A stretch of DNA of 41,524 bases, from positions 1 through 41,524 of the forward strand of contig JAPYNY010000014.1 of NCBI GenBank assembly GCA_028283145.1, given 5' to 3'. Numbering within the stretch: position 1 is the first letter of the stretch; every line of letters starts with the position of its first letter. The DNA comes from Candidatus Hopanoidivorans cymbastelae. Its GTDB lineage: Bacteria > Actinomycetota > Acidimicrobiia > Acidimicrobiales > Hopanoidiivorantaceae. Positions 24,261-33,778 of this stretch are shown piece by piece. The notes under the pieces were generated by a model that did no database searches, was not told the origin of the DNA, and saw only the letters and a list, made by a program, of their open reading frames with translations. Position numbers and translations under genes: made by a program.

Positions 24261-25280
24261 TTAGTCAGCCCCAGCCCCTTCAAGTAACTTGACAAACTGC
24301 CTACGCCACTCGACCGAAGGTTTATCGGCTTGCACGCTTACAGTTTGCTTTAAATCCAAGGGCAGCAGGCCGCTGACTTGTTCCAACATGGCCTTGTCTT
24401 CAGCACCGATGGCTAAGTCAAAACTGATGATCTCATCAGCCGGGGTTGAGAAATCATCATTGCGCCAAACTACAAATGTGAAATAGGAACTGAAGTCATC
24501 CCTAGGGGTGGAGAGCAAAAGCAAGATATGCGAAAGCCCGCTGTGATAGGCAATGGTGCTGCGGACAAACGTGGGCAGGCAAAAGCCGGTGGACATCTCT
24601 CGTTCCACAAAGCTGCTCTGTTCCCCTGAGGTAGCTTCGGCAGTGGATGGATTCTTGGCGTTGACTCCATATTGATATCCGTAAAAGTCGCCTTCCAGCG
24701 GGCCCAGATCCAACTTCGGGATAACCGTTTCGTTGCTGTTGCCAAAGGTGGTCGTATGGACAAATGGGAAATGCGAAAAGTCCATGAAGTTGTCAACCAA
24801 CCGAGGTGTCGACGTCTGCCAGATTTCTACTGGAGTGTTTATCCGCCTAAAAGTTGAATCTGCCTCTTGAGAAATATTGGGGATGATGGAATCCGCTGGT
24901 GTTTCCGAGGCGGGTTGCGGACACAGCCACAGCAGGCCATAGCGCTCCACAACTCCCAAAATTTCCAGGTGGGCTCGTGGCGGAACCGGCACGTCCGGCA
25001 AAGCTGAAGGCACCCTGACACAAACTCCGTCTCCTGAGAAAGTCCAGCCGTGGTAAGGACAGCTTAGATTGTCATCGGAAACGCTGCCAGCCGAAAGCGG
25101 AGCTTCCCTGTGGGGACAACGATCCACGGCAACTGAGAAACCATCGGCTGCACGCCAGACGACATAATTTTGGTTTAACAGCTTGACAGACATAGGACCT
25201 GGATTGACGTCGGTGGCCCTGGCTATCGGATACCAAAATTTACGCAACTCGGAATTATTGGCAAAGCTGTTGGGGTCCAT
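24261..25280 (-). CDS. Rieske non-heme iron oxygenase (VanA-like oxygenase component)
   Basis: The 339-residue protein has a Rieske [2Fe-2S] domain near the N-terminus: CPHREAPLSAG, then CPYHGWTF 17 residues after the first pair. The catalytic mononuclear-iron motif DFSHFPFVH (Asp-x2-His-x4-His) lies near residue 175. This layout fits oxygenase components such as vanillate demethylase, which hydroxylate or demethylate aromatic or related substrates using electrons from a separate reductase. No reductase or ferredoxin gene is nearby. The start at 25280 has GAGG 8 bases upstream; a longer reading to 25337 adds only an A/T-rich leader. The substrate is unknown. Its place directly before thrS is unusual in my knowledge of this gene order. 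Confidence 0.85.
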   Translation of the reverse strand: MDPNSFANNSELRKFWYPIARATDVNPGPMSVKLLNQNYVVWRAADGFSVAVDRCPHREAPLSAGSVSDDNLSCPYHGWTFSGDGVCVRVPSALPDVPVPPRAHLEILGVVERYGLLWLCPQPASETPADSIIPNISQEADSTFRRINTPVEIWQTSTPRLVDNFMDFSHFPFVHTTTFGNSNETVIPKLDLGPLEGDFYGYQYGVNAKNPSTAEATSGEQSSFVEREMSTGFCLPTFVRSTIAYHSGLSHILLLLSTPRDDFSSYFTFVVWRNDDFSTPADEIISFDLAIGAEDKAMLEQVSGLLPLDLKQTVSVQADKPSVEWRRQFVKLLEGAGAD

Positions 25281-25384
25281 GTCAACTACCTCAAAAAGTA
25301 CATGTATTTTTATGTATAGGTTTAAAAGCAAGCACAACTCTTGCGCCTGTGTTTCAGTTTAACGTCTCAAGATAGATAACAGCC
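25281..25384. promoter_or_regulatory. Divergent promoter region between the Rieske oxygenase gene and aroC
   Basis: This 104-base A/T-rich gap separates divergent genes. For the minus strand, TATACA at 25313-25318 could be a -10 site and GAGGTAG near 25288-25294 is a good ribosome-binding site. No convincing -35 is visible. For aroC I see no clear Shine-Dalgarno; TAGATA just upstream of the ATG may be a -10-like element of a leaderless or short-leader transcript. Confidence 0.4.
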
Positions 25385-26491
25385 ATGTCCAGCACAACGG
25401 GAAGAATTTTCAAAGCCACCACATTTGGGGAATCGCATGGTGGCGGCTTGGGTGTGGTGGTGGATGGCTGCCCACCTAGGTTGCCTCTCAGCGTAGAAGA
25501 AATCCAGCGAGACCTGGACCGTCGCCGGCCAGGCCAGAGTCAGCTAACCACTGCCAGAACTGAACAGGACAAGGTAGAAGTGCTCTCCGGGTTGTTTGAA
25601 GGCTATACCGTCGGCTCTCCCGTAGCTATGCTGGTTCGCAACTTGGATGCCCGCTCGCAAGACTATCAGCATATGCGCGAGATATACCGACCTTCACATG
25701 CCGATTTCACAACGGAGGCCAAATACGGAATTCGCAACTGGCAAGGCGGCGGCCGTGCCAGTGCTCGTGAGACGATTGGCCGTGTAGCCGCAGGTGCCGT
25801 GGCTAGGAAAATGCTGTCTGTTTTGGCCAACACGGAAGTCCTGGGCTGGGTGAGTCGAGTGCATAATATCCAGCTGGACCCGTTCTCAGATCTCAACTAC
25901 TCGTTGAAGCAGGTGGAGTCCAGCCCCACAAGATGCCCCGATTCCGCCGCCGCCGCTGAAATGGGCGAGGCTATCTCTGAGGCAAAACAAGCAGGCGACT
26001 CTTTGGGAGGTGTGGTTACCTGTGTGGCTAGAAATGTGCCTGCTGGCCTAGGCGAGCCTGTTTTTGACAAACTGGAAGCCGATTTGGCCAAAGCAACCCT
26101 CTCACTGCCAGCAGCTAAAGGTTTTGAGATAGGCAGTGGCTTTGGGGCAGTATCGCTTACCGGCAGTCAACACAATGATGAATTTGTTTCAGATGCTGAC
26201 GGCGCCATACGGACAGCTACCAATCATTCAGGCGGTGTGCAAGGTGGTATATCTAACGGCGAGACGATCTTGCTGCGGGTGGCTTTCAAACCTACAGCTA
26301 CTATTGCATCAGCTCAAAAAAGTGTTACACGTCAAGGAGAGGCAGCTACTTTGGAAGCCAAGGGGCGCCATGACCCCTGCGTTGTGCCCAGAGCAGTTCC
26401 GCTGGTGGAAGCAATGGTCTGTCTGGTCTTAGCTGATCATTGGCTGCGTCAGCGAACTGTAGATGTGCTAGAAGGACTGCCCCCGAGCTAA
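25385..26491 (+). CDS. aroC: Chorismate synthase
   Basis: The 368-residue enzyme has the AroC signatures: [20 protein letters not shown] at the N-terminus, [47 protein letters not shown] and [20 protein letters not shown]. It removes phosphate from 5-enolpyruvylshikimate 3-phosphate to give chorismate, the last shared step to aromatic amino acids, with reduced FMN. No other shikimate genes are adjacent, though trpD lies further right in the window. The membrane protein gene follows 22 bases later. Confidence 0.97.
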   Translation: MSSTTGRIFKATTFGESHGGGLGVVVDGCPPRLPLSVEEIQRDLDRRRPGQSQLTTARTEQDKVEVLSGLFEGYTVGSPVAMLVRNLDARSQDYQHMREIYRPSHADFTTEAKYGIRNWQGGGRASARETIGRVAAGAVARKMLSVLANTEVLGWVSRVHNIQLDPFSDLNYSLKQVESSPTRCPDSAAAAEMGEAISEAKQAGDSLGGVVTCVARNVPAGLGEPVFDKLEADLAKATLSLPAAKGFEIGSGFGAVSLTGSQHNDEFVSDADGAIRTATNHSGGVQGGISNGETILLRVAFKPTATIASAQKSVTRQGEAATLEAKGRHDPCVVPRAVPLVEAMVCLVLADHWLRQRTVDVLEGLPPS

Positions 26492-26513
26492 ACATCAGCT
26501 TATTCACTGCCCC

Positions 26514-26831
26514 ATGTCTGACTCTCCCGCAACCAAACGATCCGTAGAGGGGCAACCCTTGAGATCAGCAACTCCTAGCAAAAAAGCTCAGGTGCTGGCC
26601 TTTTCGGGAATTGTAGTAGCTGGCATTTGCGGAGCTCTGGCTGGTTATGCCTTCGGCGACTTGCAGTGTCAAGACGGCTGTCCGCTACAGGCAGCTCTAT
26701 GGTCTCTGGGAGGGGCGCTGGTGGCAGCCATAGGAGTTGGTGTGGTAGCAACGCTGACACTTCGTGCCACCAATGAGTGGCGTGCCAGTTCGGTTGATGC
26801 TGGGACTGAACCATCTGATTCTGAATCCTAA
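26514..26831 (+). CDS. Small two-helix membrane protein of unknown function
   Basis: The 105-residue protein has a hydrophilic N-terminus, two membrane helices (about 27-47 and 60-83) separated by a short loop with two Cys (QCQDGC), and an acidic Ser-rich tail. The loop and second helix (PLQAALWSLGGALVAAIGVGVVATLTLRA) are dense in Gly and Ala. The close placement after aroC, codon-like composition and clean start support a real gene. I cannot name its function. Confidence 0.75.
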   Translation: MSDSPATKRSVEGQPLRSATPSKKAQVLAFSGIVVAGICGALAGYAFGDLQCQDGCPLQAALWSLGGALVAAIGVGVVATLTLRATNEWRASSVDAGTEPSDSES

Positions 26832-26872
26832 AAAATTTCCATTCAAATCCAATTTCATAGGCTCAGATGATA

Positions 26873-26878
26873 TACAAT
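26873..26878 (+). promoter_or_regulatory. Possible -10 hexamer for the response regulator operon
   Basis: TACAAT lies 10 bases before the ATG at 26889 within an A/T-rich 57-base gap. Transcription would start 3-4 bases before the start codon, and no Shine-Dalgarno is present, so the message would be nearly leaderless. Confidence 0.4.
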
Positions 26879-26888
26879 TAATTTCACT

Positions 26889-27578
26889 ATGGAAAAAATT
26901 CTCTTAATTGAAGACGACAAAAATATCATATCTTCCATACGCCTCTTCCTTGAGGAGCGCAACTTGGAATTGGAGGATGCCACCACTGGGGAAGAAGGGC
27001 TGGAAAAGTTCGCATCGTCAGAGCATAAGCTAGTGCTGTTGGACTTGATGCTGCCGGATATGGAGGGTTTGGAAGTCTGCAGGCAGTTGAGGCTGCGCAG
27101 CACAGTGCCCATCATCATATTGACTGCTAAAGACGATACGCATGAGGTAGTCGCGGGTCTGTCAACCGGTGCCGACGATTACATCACTAAGCCTTTTGAA
27201 CCACAAGAGTTGGTTGCCAGAATCCGCTCGCTCTTGAGGCGTATGAAATTCGCTGAAGAAACCGAGCAGGTAGAAGACCCAATTGCTTTCTTTGGCGAGT
27301 TGGAAATTCGCCCTGAAGAGGGCCGAATCTTCAGAAAAGACCGAGAGATCCATCTCACGCGTACTGAGGCGGCCTTGTTCATGGAGCTATACAAGAATAA
27401 GGGCCATCCCGTAAGCAGAGAAGACCTGAGCCAAGCCATTTGGAAAGACAGAAAATTCTCAACTGTCCGTCTGATAGACATTCAAATCAGCCGACTGCGC
27501 AACAAATTGGAAGTGGACGTAACAACCCCCAGACATATTTTGACCGTGAGGAAAGTCGGCTACAAGTTTGAGCCCTAG
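26889..27578 (+). CDS. OmpR-family response regulator, MtrA-like
   Basis: The 229-residue protein has a receiver domain with the acidic pair Asp9/Asp10, phospho-acceptor Asp52 in LLDLMLPDMEG, the conserved Thr in ILTAKDD, and Lys in DDYITKPFEP. The C-terminal winged helix (about 130-229) has HLTRTEAALFMELYKNKG and the typical ILTVRKVGYKFEP ending. It should bind DNA when phosphorylated by the kinase encoded next, whose start overlaps its stop by 11 bases. Similarity to MtrA and the GerMN lipoprotein downstream suggest the actinobacterial MtrAB system that links envelope state to cell division and wall metabolism. Orthology is an inference. Confidence 0.93.
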   Translation: MEKILLIEDDKNIISSIRLFLEERNLELEDATTGEEGLEKFASSEHKLVLLDLMLPDMEGLEVCRQLRLRSTVPIIILTAKDDTHEVVAGLSTGADDYITKPFEPQELVARIRSLLRRMKFAEETEQVEDPIAFFGELEIRPEEGRIFRKDREIHLTRTEAALFMELYKNKGHPVSREDLSQAIWKDRKFSTVRLIDIQISRLRNKLEVDVTTPRHILTVRKVGYKFEP

Positions 27579-29022
27579 CAAGCAACCAAGGCGGAGGCGC
27601 CTAGGGCTTTCCAGGCGTGTTTCGCTGCTTGCTGTTTTAGTCGTCCTGGTTGCTGTGGTGGGTTTTGCCACCGCTACATATTTCATCACTCGCAATATTC
27701 TGCTAGACCGGCAGGAACAAAATTTTCTGGAGGTGGTTGAAGACCACTCCATCCGAGTGGAAGAGTTTCTGTTGACTTCTGAAGCCACCTATTCTGAAGC
27801 AGATTTGATATCTAGATTGCGAGACTTCATCAGTGAGCTGTCATCGGATTCTGGTGTCCAAGTCCTTCTGCGATATAAGGACAATATTTGGCTGTCGCCT
27901 AATCCTTTGAATTTGAATCGCTCTGCGTTGGATCCCCAGTTGATCGAGACAGTCTCGTCCGGTAATTCTTCCATAATGCGCTACGAATTCGAAGGAGAGC
28001 TTCAGCAGGTTGCGGGAGTTCCTCTGGCAGGTGGGAGATTACTCTACTTCGGCATTGAATCAACTCAAAATACTGCTGATATTTTGAATTTGCTGACCGT
28101 CATCATATTTGTGGGTTCTATCATTGCCGTCATTGTGACAACCGTCATAGGCGGTGTGCTGATCAGGCGCTCTTTTGCCACTATCGGAGCGTTCAGACGT
28201 GCTGCAGAAGATATCAGGGAAGGCAGCATAGCCCCTATATCCGAACCGGTTGATCCTGATTTTGAACAGCTTAAAGATTCATTCAATCGAATGCAACGCG
28301 CTATCAACCGACGCATTGAGCGTGAGCAACAATTTGCTCTGGAAGTCAGCCACGAACTTAGGTCTCCCCTGACGACCATTATCGTTTCGCTGGAGACGCT
28401 CAAAAGCTATAGCGAGAAGTTCCCCGGCCAAGCTCAGCAAGCCTTGGAATTGCTGGCTGTGGAGGTTGAGCGCTTTCGCCAGTTGCTGCTGGATCTGCTT
28501 GAAATTTCCAGGCCTCCAGAAAGCATAATTTTGGATCTGACGTTCATTGATGCGCAAAAATTTATGAAGGAACTCTTGGGCCAAGACGTGCCCATTGTGC
28601 TTGAAAATAGCTCAATTCAATTTGAAGGTGATGAGAAATTATTGAGCCAGGTATTTTTGAATTTGCTAAGAAATGCACAAGAATATGCTGACGGAGCAAC
28701 AACTGTGAACGTTTGGAGAGAAGATGATGCTATCTTTTTTGCTATGGAAGACCGTGGCCCCGGTGTGGAAGACGAAGACAAGGAGAAAATTTTTGACCGC
28801 TTCACACGAGGTTCAGTGGGTTTAAATCGAGGCAAAAGCAGCGGAACGGGTTTAGGCTTAGCCATAGCCAAAGAAAGAGTAAGGCTGCACAATGGCGATA
28901 TTTGGGTAGAAGACGTTAACTCTAGAGGTGGTGCCCGCTTTGTTGTCAAGCTGCCGCTCACCCAGCCGATGACCAAATCATCGGATACGACAAACATCTA
29001 TAGTGAAAGTCAGATGCTATGA
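27568..29022 (+). CDS. Sensor histidine kinase, MtrB-like
   Basis: The 484-residue kinase has two membrane segments (about 18-42 and 172-198) around an external sensor domain of about 130 residues, a HAMP domain (about 199-250), the phosphorylated His262 in EVSHELRSPLTT, and an ATPase domain with an N box (FLNLLRNAQEYA), G1 (EDRGPGVED), F (IFDRFTRG) and G2 (SSGTGLGLAIAKE). The start is TTG at 27568, inside the end of the regulator gene. The stop overlaps the lipoprotein ATG (ATGA). It should phosphorylate the upstream regulator. The signal sensed cannot be read from the sequence. Confidence 0.93.
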   Translation: MSPSKQPRRRRLGLSRRVSLLAVLVVLVAVVGFATATYFITRNILLDRQEQNFLEVVEDHSIRVEEFLLTSEATYSEADLISRLRDFISELSSDSGVQVLLRYKDNIWLSPNPLNLNRSALDPQLIETVSSGNSSIMRYEFEGELQQVAGVPLAGGRLLYFGIESTQNTADILNLLTVIIFVGSIIAVIVTTVIGGVLIRRSFATIGAFRRAAEDIREGSIAPISEPVDPDFEQLKDSFNRMQRAINRRIEREQQFALEVSHELRSPLTTIIVSLETLKSYSEKFPGQAQQALELLAVEVERFRQLLLDLLEISRPPESIILDLTFIDAQKFMKELLGQDVPIVLENSSIQFEGDEKLLSQVFLNLLRNAQEYADGATTVNVWREDDAIFFAMEDRGPGVEDEDKEKIFDRFTRGSVGLNRGKSSGTGLGLAIAKERVRLHNGDIWVEDVNSRGGARFVVKLPLTQPMTKSSDTTNIYSESQML

Positions 29023-29834
29023 TAGCCATGTGGAAGTTGACTTTGGGCTTGATGGCCATTGGGGGGTTTGCCCTGTCAGCGTGTGGTGTGCCGGTGGATG
29101 GCTCGCCCAGAGCAATTGTTTTGGACTCTGAGAATTTTGACCCCACTTCCGCTTCCGTCCAGTTGGTTGAGCAGTCTCCACAAGAGCCTGCCGGCTCTTC
29201 ATTTCCTGCAACTTCCCAAGGCAGAGCAACTTTGTTCTTCGACCGCGGTTTGAATGATGAGACTCTTGAGGCTATATCACGCAGCTTGCCGCAGGCCCCT
29301 ACTCCCGAGGCGACTTTGGAGTTGTTACTGGCAGGGCCTACCCAAAATGAATCCCTAGATGGCTACAGAACCTATCTGCCTCTATATGACGAAGTTGTGC
29401 GGACCGAGCTCGACGGGGATAATTTTGTGATTGAATTCGTCAGCGACACCAGTCTGAAAGATTTGTCAGGCAGGCAGATCTATCTGGCCATTGGTCAGAT
29501 TACTTTGACTCTCACAGAAAGCACCGACGTCGTATCCATCGGCATCACAATTGGCGGGGTGGCTCAGGAATTGCCTACCGACCGAGGCAACGTTCAAAGG
29601 TCGGTGACGGCTGAAGACTATAGCCAACTGCTGAGTTTGCGGTTCCCCGTGGATGAGTTGAACTCTTTTTTCCTTGAGTCTCCCCCGGCACAATCTGAGC
29701 CGACTGAAGCTGAGGCAGACGAAGGCCCGACCTTGTTACCGCCCTTGGACGTTGAAGGCATTGGCGAGGCTCCGCCCTTTGGAATTGAGAACAATATACT
29801 TGTCCCTCTGCTTACCGAAGAATCCGAAGAATAA
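29019..29834 (+). CDS. GerMN-domain lipoprotein, LpqB-like
   Basis: The 271-residue protein has a lipoprotein signal (GFALSACGVPVDGSP, Cys about residue 22). A GerMN-like domain (about 65-195) follows, with ATLFFDRG, TPEATLELLLAGPTQNE, FVIEFVSD and QIYLAIGQITLTLTE. The tail is acidic and Pro-rich. In mycobacteria LpqB sits after mtrAB, contacts MtrB and has a beta-propeller after GerMN. Here the protein ends without a propeller. I infer an LpqB-like partner of the upstream kinase. It is translationally coupled by ATGA. An ATG three codons later could also start it. Confidence 0.85.
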   Translation: MIAMWKLTLGLMAIGGFALSACGVPVDGSPRAIVLDSENFDPTSASVQLVEQSPQEPAGSSFPATSQGRATLFFDRGLNDETLEAISRSLPQAPTPEATLELLLAGPTQNESLDGYRTYLPLYDEVVRTELDGDNFVIEFVSDTSLKDLSGRQIYLAIGQITLTLTESTDVVSIGITIGGVAQELPTDRGNVQRSVTAEDYSQLLSLRFPVDELNSFFLESPPAQSEPTEAEADEGPTLLPPLDVEGIGEAPPFGIENNILVPLLTEESEE

Positions 29835-29909
29835 GGCACCGGCCACAGGAAAGCTAAATCCCCTGCCCTCCTACCCCGCCCTTCTAAATCCCTCCACCCG
29901 AAGAATGAC

Positions 29910-30974
29910 TTAAGTTGCAGGTGGGTAAAAGACCTTGGCTGTATCCAACAGCTTGGGGGCAACATATTTGAGTTCAGTTGTGGCATCTTCAAGCGGTACG
30001 CACACGATTCGATCACCCTTCAGTGCCACCATCTGCCCTTTTTTTCCTTCATGCACAGCATCTATGGCAGCCACCCCATAGCGCGTGCACAACACCCGAT
30101 CATAGGCACAGGGTGTGCCCCCTCTTTGGATGTGGCCCAACACCAACACACGAGTTTCCGTGCCAGTTCGCAACTCAATTTCACTGGCTACTACGCTGGC
30201 AATGCCTCCAAGTCGCTTATGTCCGAATTCATCTACCTCCACTGGCGGCAGGTCTAAAGTACCCGGCACAGGCTGTGCCCCTTCAGCCACCACCACAATG
30301 GAGGCATAACGGTTGGTTTCATGCCGCCACTGCAAAATTTTAGCCACTTCGTCAATGTCAAAGGGCTCTTCGGGAACCAGTATCATGGTAGCTCCCCCGG
30401 CAATGCCGGCCCAAGTAGCAATATGTCCGACATGGCGCCCCATCACCTCCACCAGCATTATGCGGTGGTGAGATTCAGCTGTGGAATGCAGCCGGTCAAT
30501 GGCATCCACCGCTATTTGAACGGCAGTCTGAAAGCCGAAGGTCATCTCGGTAGCTGCTATGTCATTGTCAATGGTCTTGGGCACCCCCACAACCGCTAAA
30601 AACCCTTCCTCATCAATTTGGCGCGCGACTGACAAAGTTCCCTCTCCCCCAATGACCACCAGAGCATCAAGTTTGTGCCTCTCAGCGGTAGCTCGCACTC
30701 GCTCTACTCCATCGTCAAACATGTACGGCTGAATCCTGGAAGTTCCAATGATAGTGCCGCCACGGGGCAGGGTGCCTCTCAGCGCTTCAATATCCAGCGG
30801 CTGCCACTCGTCATCCAGCAATCCTTTCCAGCCATTTTGAAAGCCAATCACTTGATCTCCCCAGACTCGCTCCGCTTTGCGCACTACAGCGCGAATCACT
30901 GCGTTAAGACCGGGGCAGTCTCCCCCGCCGGTTAACACTCCAATACGGAGTTTTTGATTTTGCATGGTGGACAT
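29910..30974 (-). CDS. pfkA: 6-phosphofructokinase, probably ATP-dependent
   Basis: The 354-residue PfkA has GVLTGGGDCPGLNAVIR, RGGTIIGTSR, GGEGTLSVA, VGVPKTIDNDI, EVMGRHVGH and LGHIQRGGTPCAYDR. It phosphorylates fructose 6-phosphate. In this family the residue after Glu in GGE-x-T and the Lys/Gly of P-x-TIDND mark donor use. Gly in GGEGT is the ATP-type state; Lys in PKTIDND is shared with PPi enzymes and with the Streptomyces ATP enzyme. I therefore favour ATP. AGGAG lies 5 bases before the chosen ATG at 30974. It diverges from glpK. Confidence 0.94.
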   Translation of the reverse strand: MSTMQNQKLRIGVLTGGGDCPGLNAVIRAVVRKAERVWGDQVIGFQNGWKGLLDDEWQPLDIEALRGTLPRGGTIIGTSRIQPYMFDDGVERVRATAERHKLDALVVIGGEGTLSVARQIDEEGFLAVVGVPKTIDNDIAATEMTFGFQTAVQIAVDAIDRLHSTAESHHRIMLVEVMGRHVGHIATWAGIAGGATMILVPEEPFDIDEVAKILQWRHETNRYASIVVVAEGAQPVPGTLDLPPVEVDEFGHKRLGGIASVVASEIELRTGTETRVLVLGHIQRGGTPCAYDRVLCTRYGVAAIDAVHEGKKGQMVALKGDRIVCVPLEDATTELKYVAPKLLDTAKVFYPPAT

Positions 30975-31004
30975 GATCTCTCCTATGTCTTAGCAGATAC
31001 TAGT

Positions 31005-31010
31005 TAATCT
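31005..31010 (+). promoter_or_regulatory. Possible -10 hexamer for a leaderless glpK transcript
   Basis: TAATCT ends exactly 6 bases before the glpK ATG at 31017. This spacing would put the first transcribed base at or next to the A of ATG. No Shine-Dalgarno is present upstream. Confidence 0.45.
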
Positions 31011-31016
31011 AAATAT

Positions 31017-32489
31017 ATGGCAGTTATTGTTGCACTGGATGCTGGCACTACAGGCGTGAGAGCTCTGGGAATGGCTGAATCGGGGAAAATCGTTGGTTTG
31101 TCACACCAGGAATTCACACAGTACTTTCCCCAGCCTGGCTGGGTAGAGCATGACCCTGAAGAGATTTGGCTGGCGGCTCGCAGTACCCTGAGCAATCTAT
31201 GTGCTGAACTGGAAGAGCCCATTGCAGCTATCGGCATAACCAATCAACGTGAAACAGCAGTTGTCTGGGACAGACAGACCGGCCAAACCGATCAAAAAGC
31301 CATTGTCTGGCAGGACAGACGCACAGCCGACCAATGCAGAGCTATCGAAGACGCAGGGTATCTGCCCCGTATTCGCTTTTTGACAGGGCTGGTTCTGGAC
31401 CCCTATTTTTCAGCCACAAAATTTGCTTGGCTCGCCAACCAGACGCAGATTCCACCTGACCGGCTGGCTTTTGGCACCATTGACACTTGGCTGCTTTGGA
31501 AACTTACCCAAGGTGACACTTTTGCTACAGAGGCTTCCAATGCTTCACGCACTATGTTATTTGACATCCAGGAACGCCAATGGTCGCAGGAGCTTTGTGA
31601 TTTTTTCAACATCCCAATGTCTGCTCTTGCGCAGGTGCTGCCTTCCAGTGGTATTTTTGGACACACCAAGGAGACTCCGCTACCTGATGGCATTCCCATC
31701 GCCGGCATTGCCGGAGACCAACAGGCAGCCTTATTTGGGCAGGCTTGCTTTGAGCCGGGCGACGCCAAGAACACCTATGGCACAGGGTCTTTTGTGTTGA
31801 TGAATATAGGTTCTGAACTAACTGATTCGCTCAGCCATGAGGGCCTGTTGACATCCGTGGGCTGGGAGTTGTCGTCAGGCGAAGCAGCATATGTATTGGA
31901 AGGTGCCATTTTCGTTACTGGGGCTGCGGTGCAGTGGCTGCGAGACGGCTTAGGGGTTATCACACAAGCTTCCGAAGTGGAAGCTCAAGCCCTTCGCTGC
32001 GACGACACCGGCGGATGTATCATCGTGCCCGCATTTACAGGCTTGGGCAGCCCTTGGTGGGACCCTGATGCCAGAGGCGCCATATTCGGACTGACTTCCC
32101 AGACCGGGCTGCCGCAGCTAGCTAGGGCGACTATCGCGTCTATGTCGTGGCAGACACGAGATGTCGTGCAAGAAATGGAACAAGCTTCAAGCAAAAATCT
32201 GGGCATTTTGCGTGTTGATGGCGGAGCAGCTGTCATGAATACCTTGCTTCAGCATCAGGCCGATGTATTGAATGCCACGGTAGCTCGCCCCAAGGTAACC
32301 GAAACTACCGCGCGGGGTGCTGCCTGGTTAGCTGGTTTGGGAGTGGGTGTTTGGGGTTCGCTGGATGACCTGAAACAACAATGGGAACTGGACCAGGAAT
32401 TCATCCCCAGCGGGCGGGACTATTCGCGAGAACAGCAGCTTTGGGAGAGGGCTGTGGAGCGAACTATAGCTTTTGGGCACTGCTTGTGA
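31017..32489 (+). CDS. glpK: Glycerol kinase
   Basis: The 490-residue FGGY-family kinase has [89 protein letters not shown] and [16 protein letters not shown], all typical of GlpK. It phosphorylates glycerol to glycerol 3-phosphate for glycolysis or membrane lipid synthesis. There is no transporter or glycerol-3-phosphate dehydrogenase gene next to it. Its 3' end overlaps the convergent aminotransferase gene by 26 bases. Confidence 0.96.
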   Translation: MAVIVALDAGTTGVRALGMAESGKIVGLSHQEFTQYFPQPGWVEHDPEEIWLAARSTLSNLCAELEEPIAAIGITNQRETAVVWDRQTGQTDQKAIVWQDRRTADQCRAIEDAGYLPRIRFLTGLVLDPYFSATKFAWLANQTQIPPDRLAFGTIDTWLLWKLTQGDTFATEASNASRTMLFDIQERQWSQELCDFFNIPMSALAQVLPSSGIFGHTKETPLPDGIPIAGIAGDQQAALFGQACFEPGDAKNTYGTGSFVLMNIGSELTDSLSHEGLLTSVGWELSSGEAAYVLEGAIFVTGAAVQWLRDGLGVITQASEVEAQALRCDDTGGCIIVPAFTGLGSPWWDPDARGAIFGLTSQTGLPQLARATIASMSWQTRDVVQEMEQASSKNLGILRVDGGAAVMNTLLQHQADVLNATVARPKVTETTARGAAWLAGLGVGVWGSLDDLKQQWELDQEFIPSGRDYSREQQLWERAVERTIAFGHCL

Positions 32490-33726
32490 GCGAAACTTGA
32501 TCACTAGATGATTGGTCACTAGATGAGTTGCTGCCAACAAGCCGGTTATGGTTGCCCAGTTGATTGATGTAGCGGTCTAGGTTCCGGATGGCTTGCCGTA
32601 TGCGCTGTTCGTTTTCAATCAGGGCAAAGCGCACATAGCCTTCACCACCGGGGCCAAAGCCTATCCCCGGAGACACCGCAACGTCGGCTTGTGTTACTAG
32701 ACGGGAAGCAAACTCAACTGAACCTAATTCCTGGCAAGACTCTGGAATTTTGGCCCAGACAAACATGGTGCCCCTAGGTGGCTCTACTGTCCAGCCAATA
32801 CGGTTGAGACCTTCGCACAGAACATCGCGACGCTGCTGATAAATCTGGCAGACTTCACCGGGAAAATCTGGCTCCTCATTTAAAGTAACTGTGGCCGCTA
32901 TTTGAATGGGTTGGAACGAACCATAGTCAAGGTAGGACTTCAACTTGGTCAGAGCTTGAACCACCTCGGAGTTGCCCAACATGAAGGCTACCCTCCAGCC
33001 CGCCATGGAAAATGATTTGGTCATTGAGTAAAGCTCGACAGCTACTTCTTTGGCACCCTTGGCCGATAAGATTGAAGGCGGTTTGTAGCCATCAAAACCA
33101 AGATCGGCATAAGCAAAGTCGTGAACCAGCAGAGTTTCGTTCTCATGTGCAAAATCCACTACGCGCTGCATGAACTCGGCATCCACGCAAGTAGTAGTTG
33201 GATTATGGGGGAAAGACAAGATGATAACCCTTGGCTTAGGCCAGGAGTACTCAAAGCGCTCTTGGAAATTAGTGAAAAGATCGGCATGTGGGCTAAGCGG
33301 CAGGCGACGAATCTCAGCCCCTGCCAGCAGCGGTGCATAGATGTGAATTGGATAAGACGGAGAGGGCACCAAGGCAGCATCGCCAGGTTGCAGTAACGTC
33401 CACATCAGGTGTGAGAAGCCCTCTTTGGCTCCAATGGTATTGATGGCTTCAGTGTCAGGGTCTAGTTCCACGCCAAAGCTACGCTGATAATGATCTGTGA
33501 TAGCTTGGCGCAACTTGGGCAGACCCTTGCTGGAGGAATAGCGATGGTTGCGGGGGTTGTGAGCTGCTTCGGCTAGTTTTGCCACTGTGGTCTCGGGGGA
33601 GGGCAAGTCGGGGTTGCCAAATCCCAGATCGATGATGTCTCTGCCGGCTCGGCGCCCTTGAATTTTCAGGGTGTCTATGGTCGTAAAGACATAGGGAGGC
33701 AGTTGCCGAATACGTCGGAATTCCAT
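32464..33726 (-). CDS. alaC: AlaC-type alanine aminotransferase
   Basis: The 420-residue class I/II aminotransferase matches AlaC block by block: [85 protein letters not shown], the PLP-lysine region [24 protein letters not shown], and [25 protein letters not shown] (C-terminal). It probably exchanges amino groups between alanine or related amino acids and 2-oxoglutarate. The last 25 residues are a Ser-rich tail beyond the usual end. It overlaps glpK tail to tail. Confidence 0.9.
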   Translation of the reverse strand: MEFRRIRQLPPYVFTTIDTLKIQGRRAGRDIIDLGFGNPDLPSPETTVAKLAEAAHNPRNHRYSSSKGLPKLRQAITDHYQRSFGVELDPDTEAINTIGAKEGFSHLMWTLLQPGDAALVPSPSYPIHIYAPLLAGAEIRRLPLSPHADLFTNFQERFEYSWPKPRVIILSFPHNPTTTCVDAEFMQRVVDFAHENETLLVHDFAYADLGFDGYKPPSILSAKGAKEVAVELYSMTKSFSMAGWRVAFMLGNSEVVQALTKLKSYLDYGSFQPIQIAATVTLNEEPDFPGEVCQIYQQRRDVLCEGLNRIGWTVEPPRGTMFVWAKIPESCQELGSVEFASRLVTQADVAVSPGIGFGPGGEGYVRFALIENEQRIRQAIRNLDRYINQLGNHNRLVGSNSSSDQSSSDQVSLTSSAQKL

Positions 33727-33732
33727 GTCTAT

Positions 33733-33738
33733 AAGTTA
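33733..33738 (-). promoter_or_regulatory. Possible -10 hexamer for a leaderless alaC transcript
   Basis: TAACTT on the minus strand ends 6 bases before the ATG at 33726. The same hexamer stands 5 bases before trpD. No Shine-Dalgarno is visible. Confidence 0.45.
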
Positions 33739-33778
33739 TTTTGCTGCAAGTTCGCTGACAGGTCGGTTTTTGGGCTAG

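Noticed and set aside
29835..29909. Bidirectional terminator between the GerMN lipoprotein and pfkA
   Set aside because: The convergent gap is C-rich but I could not find a stable hairpin with a T-run.
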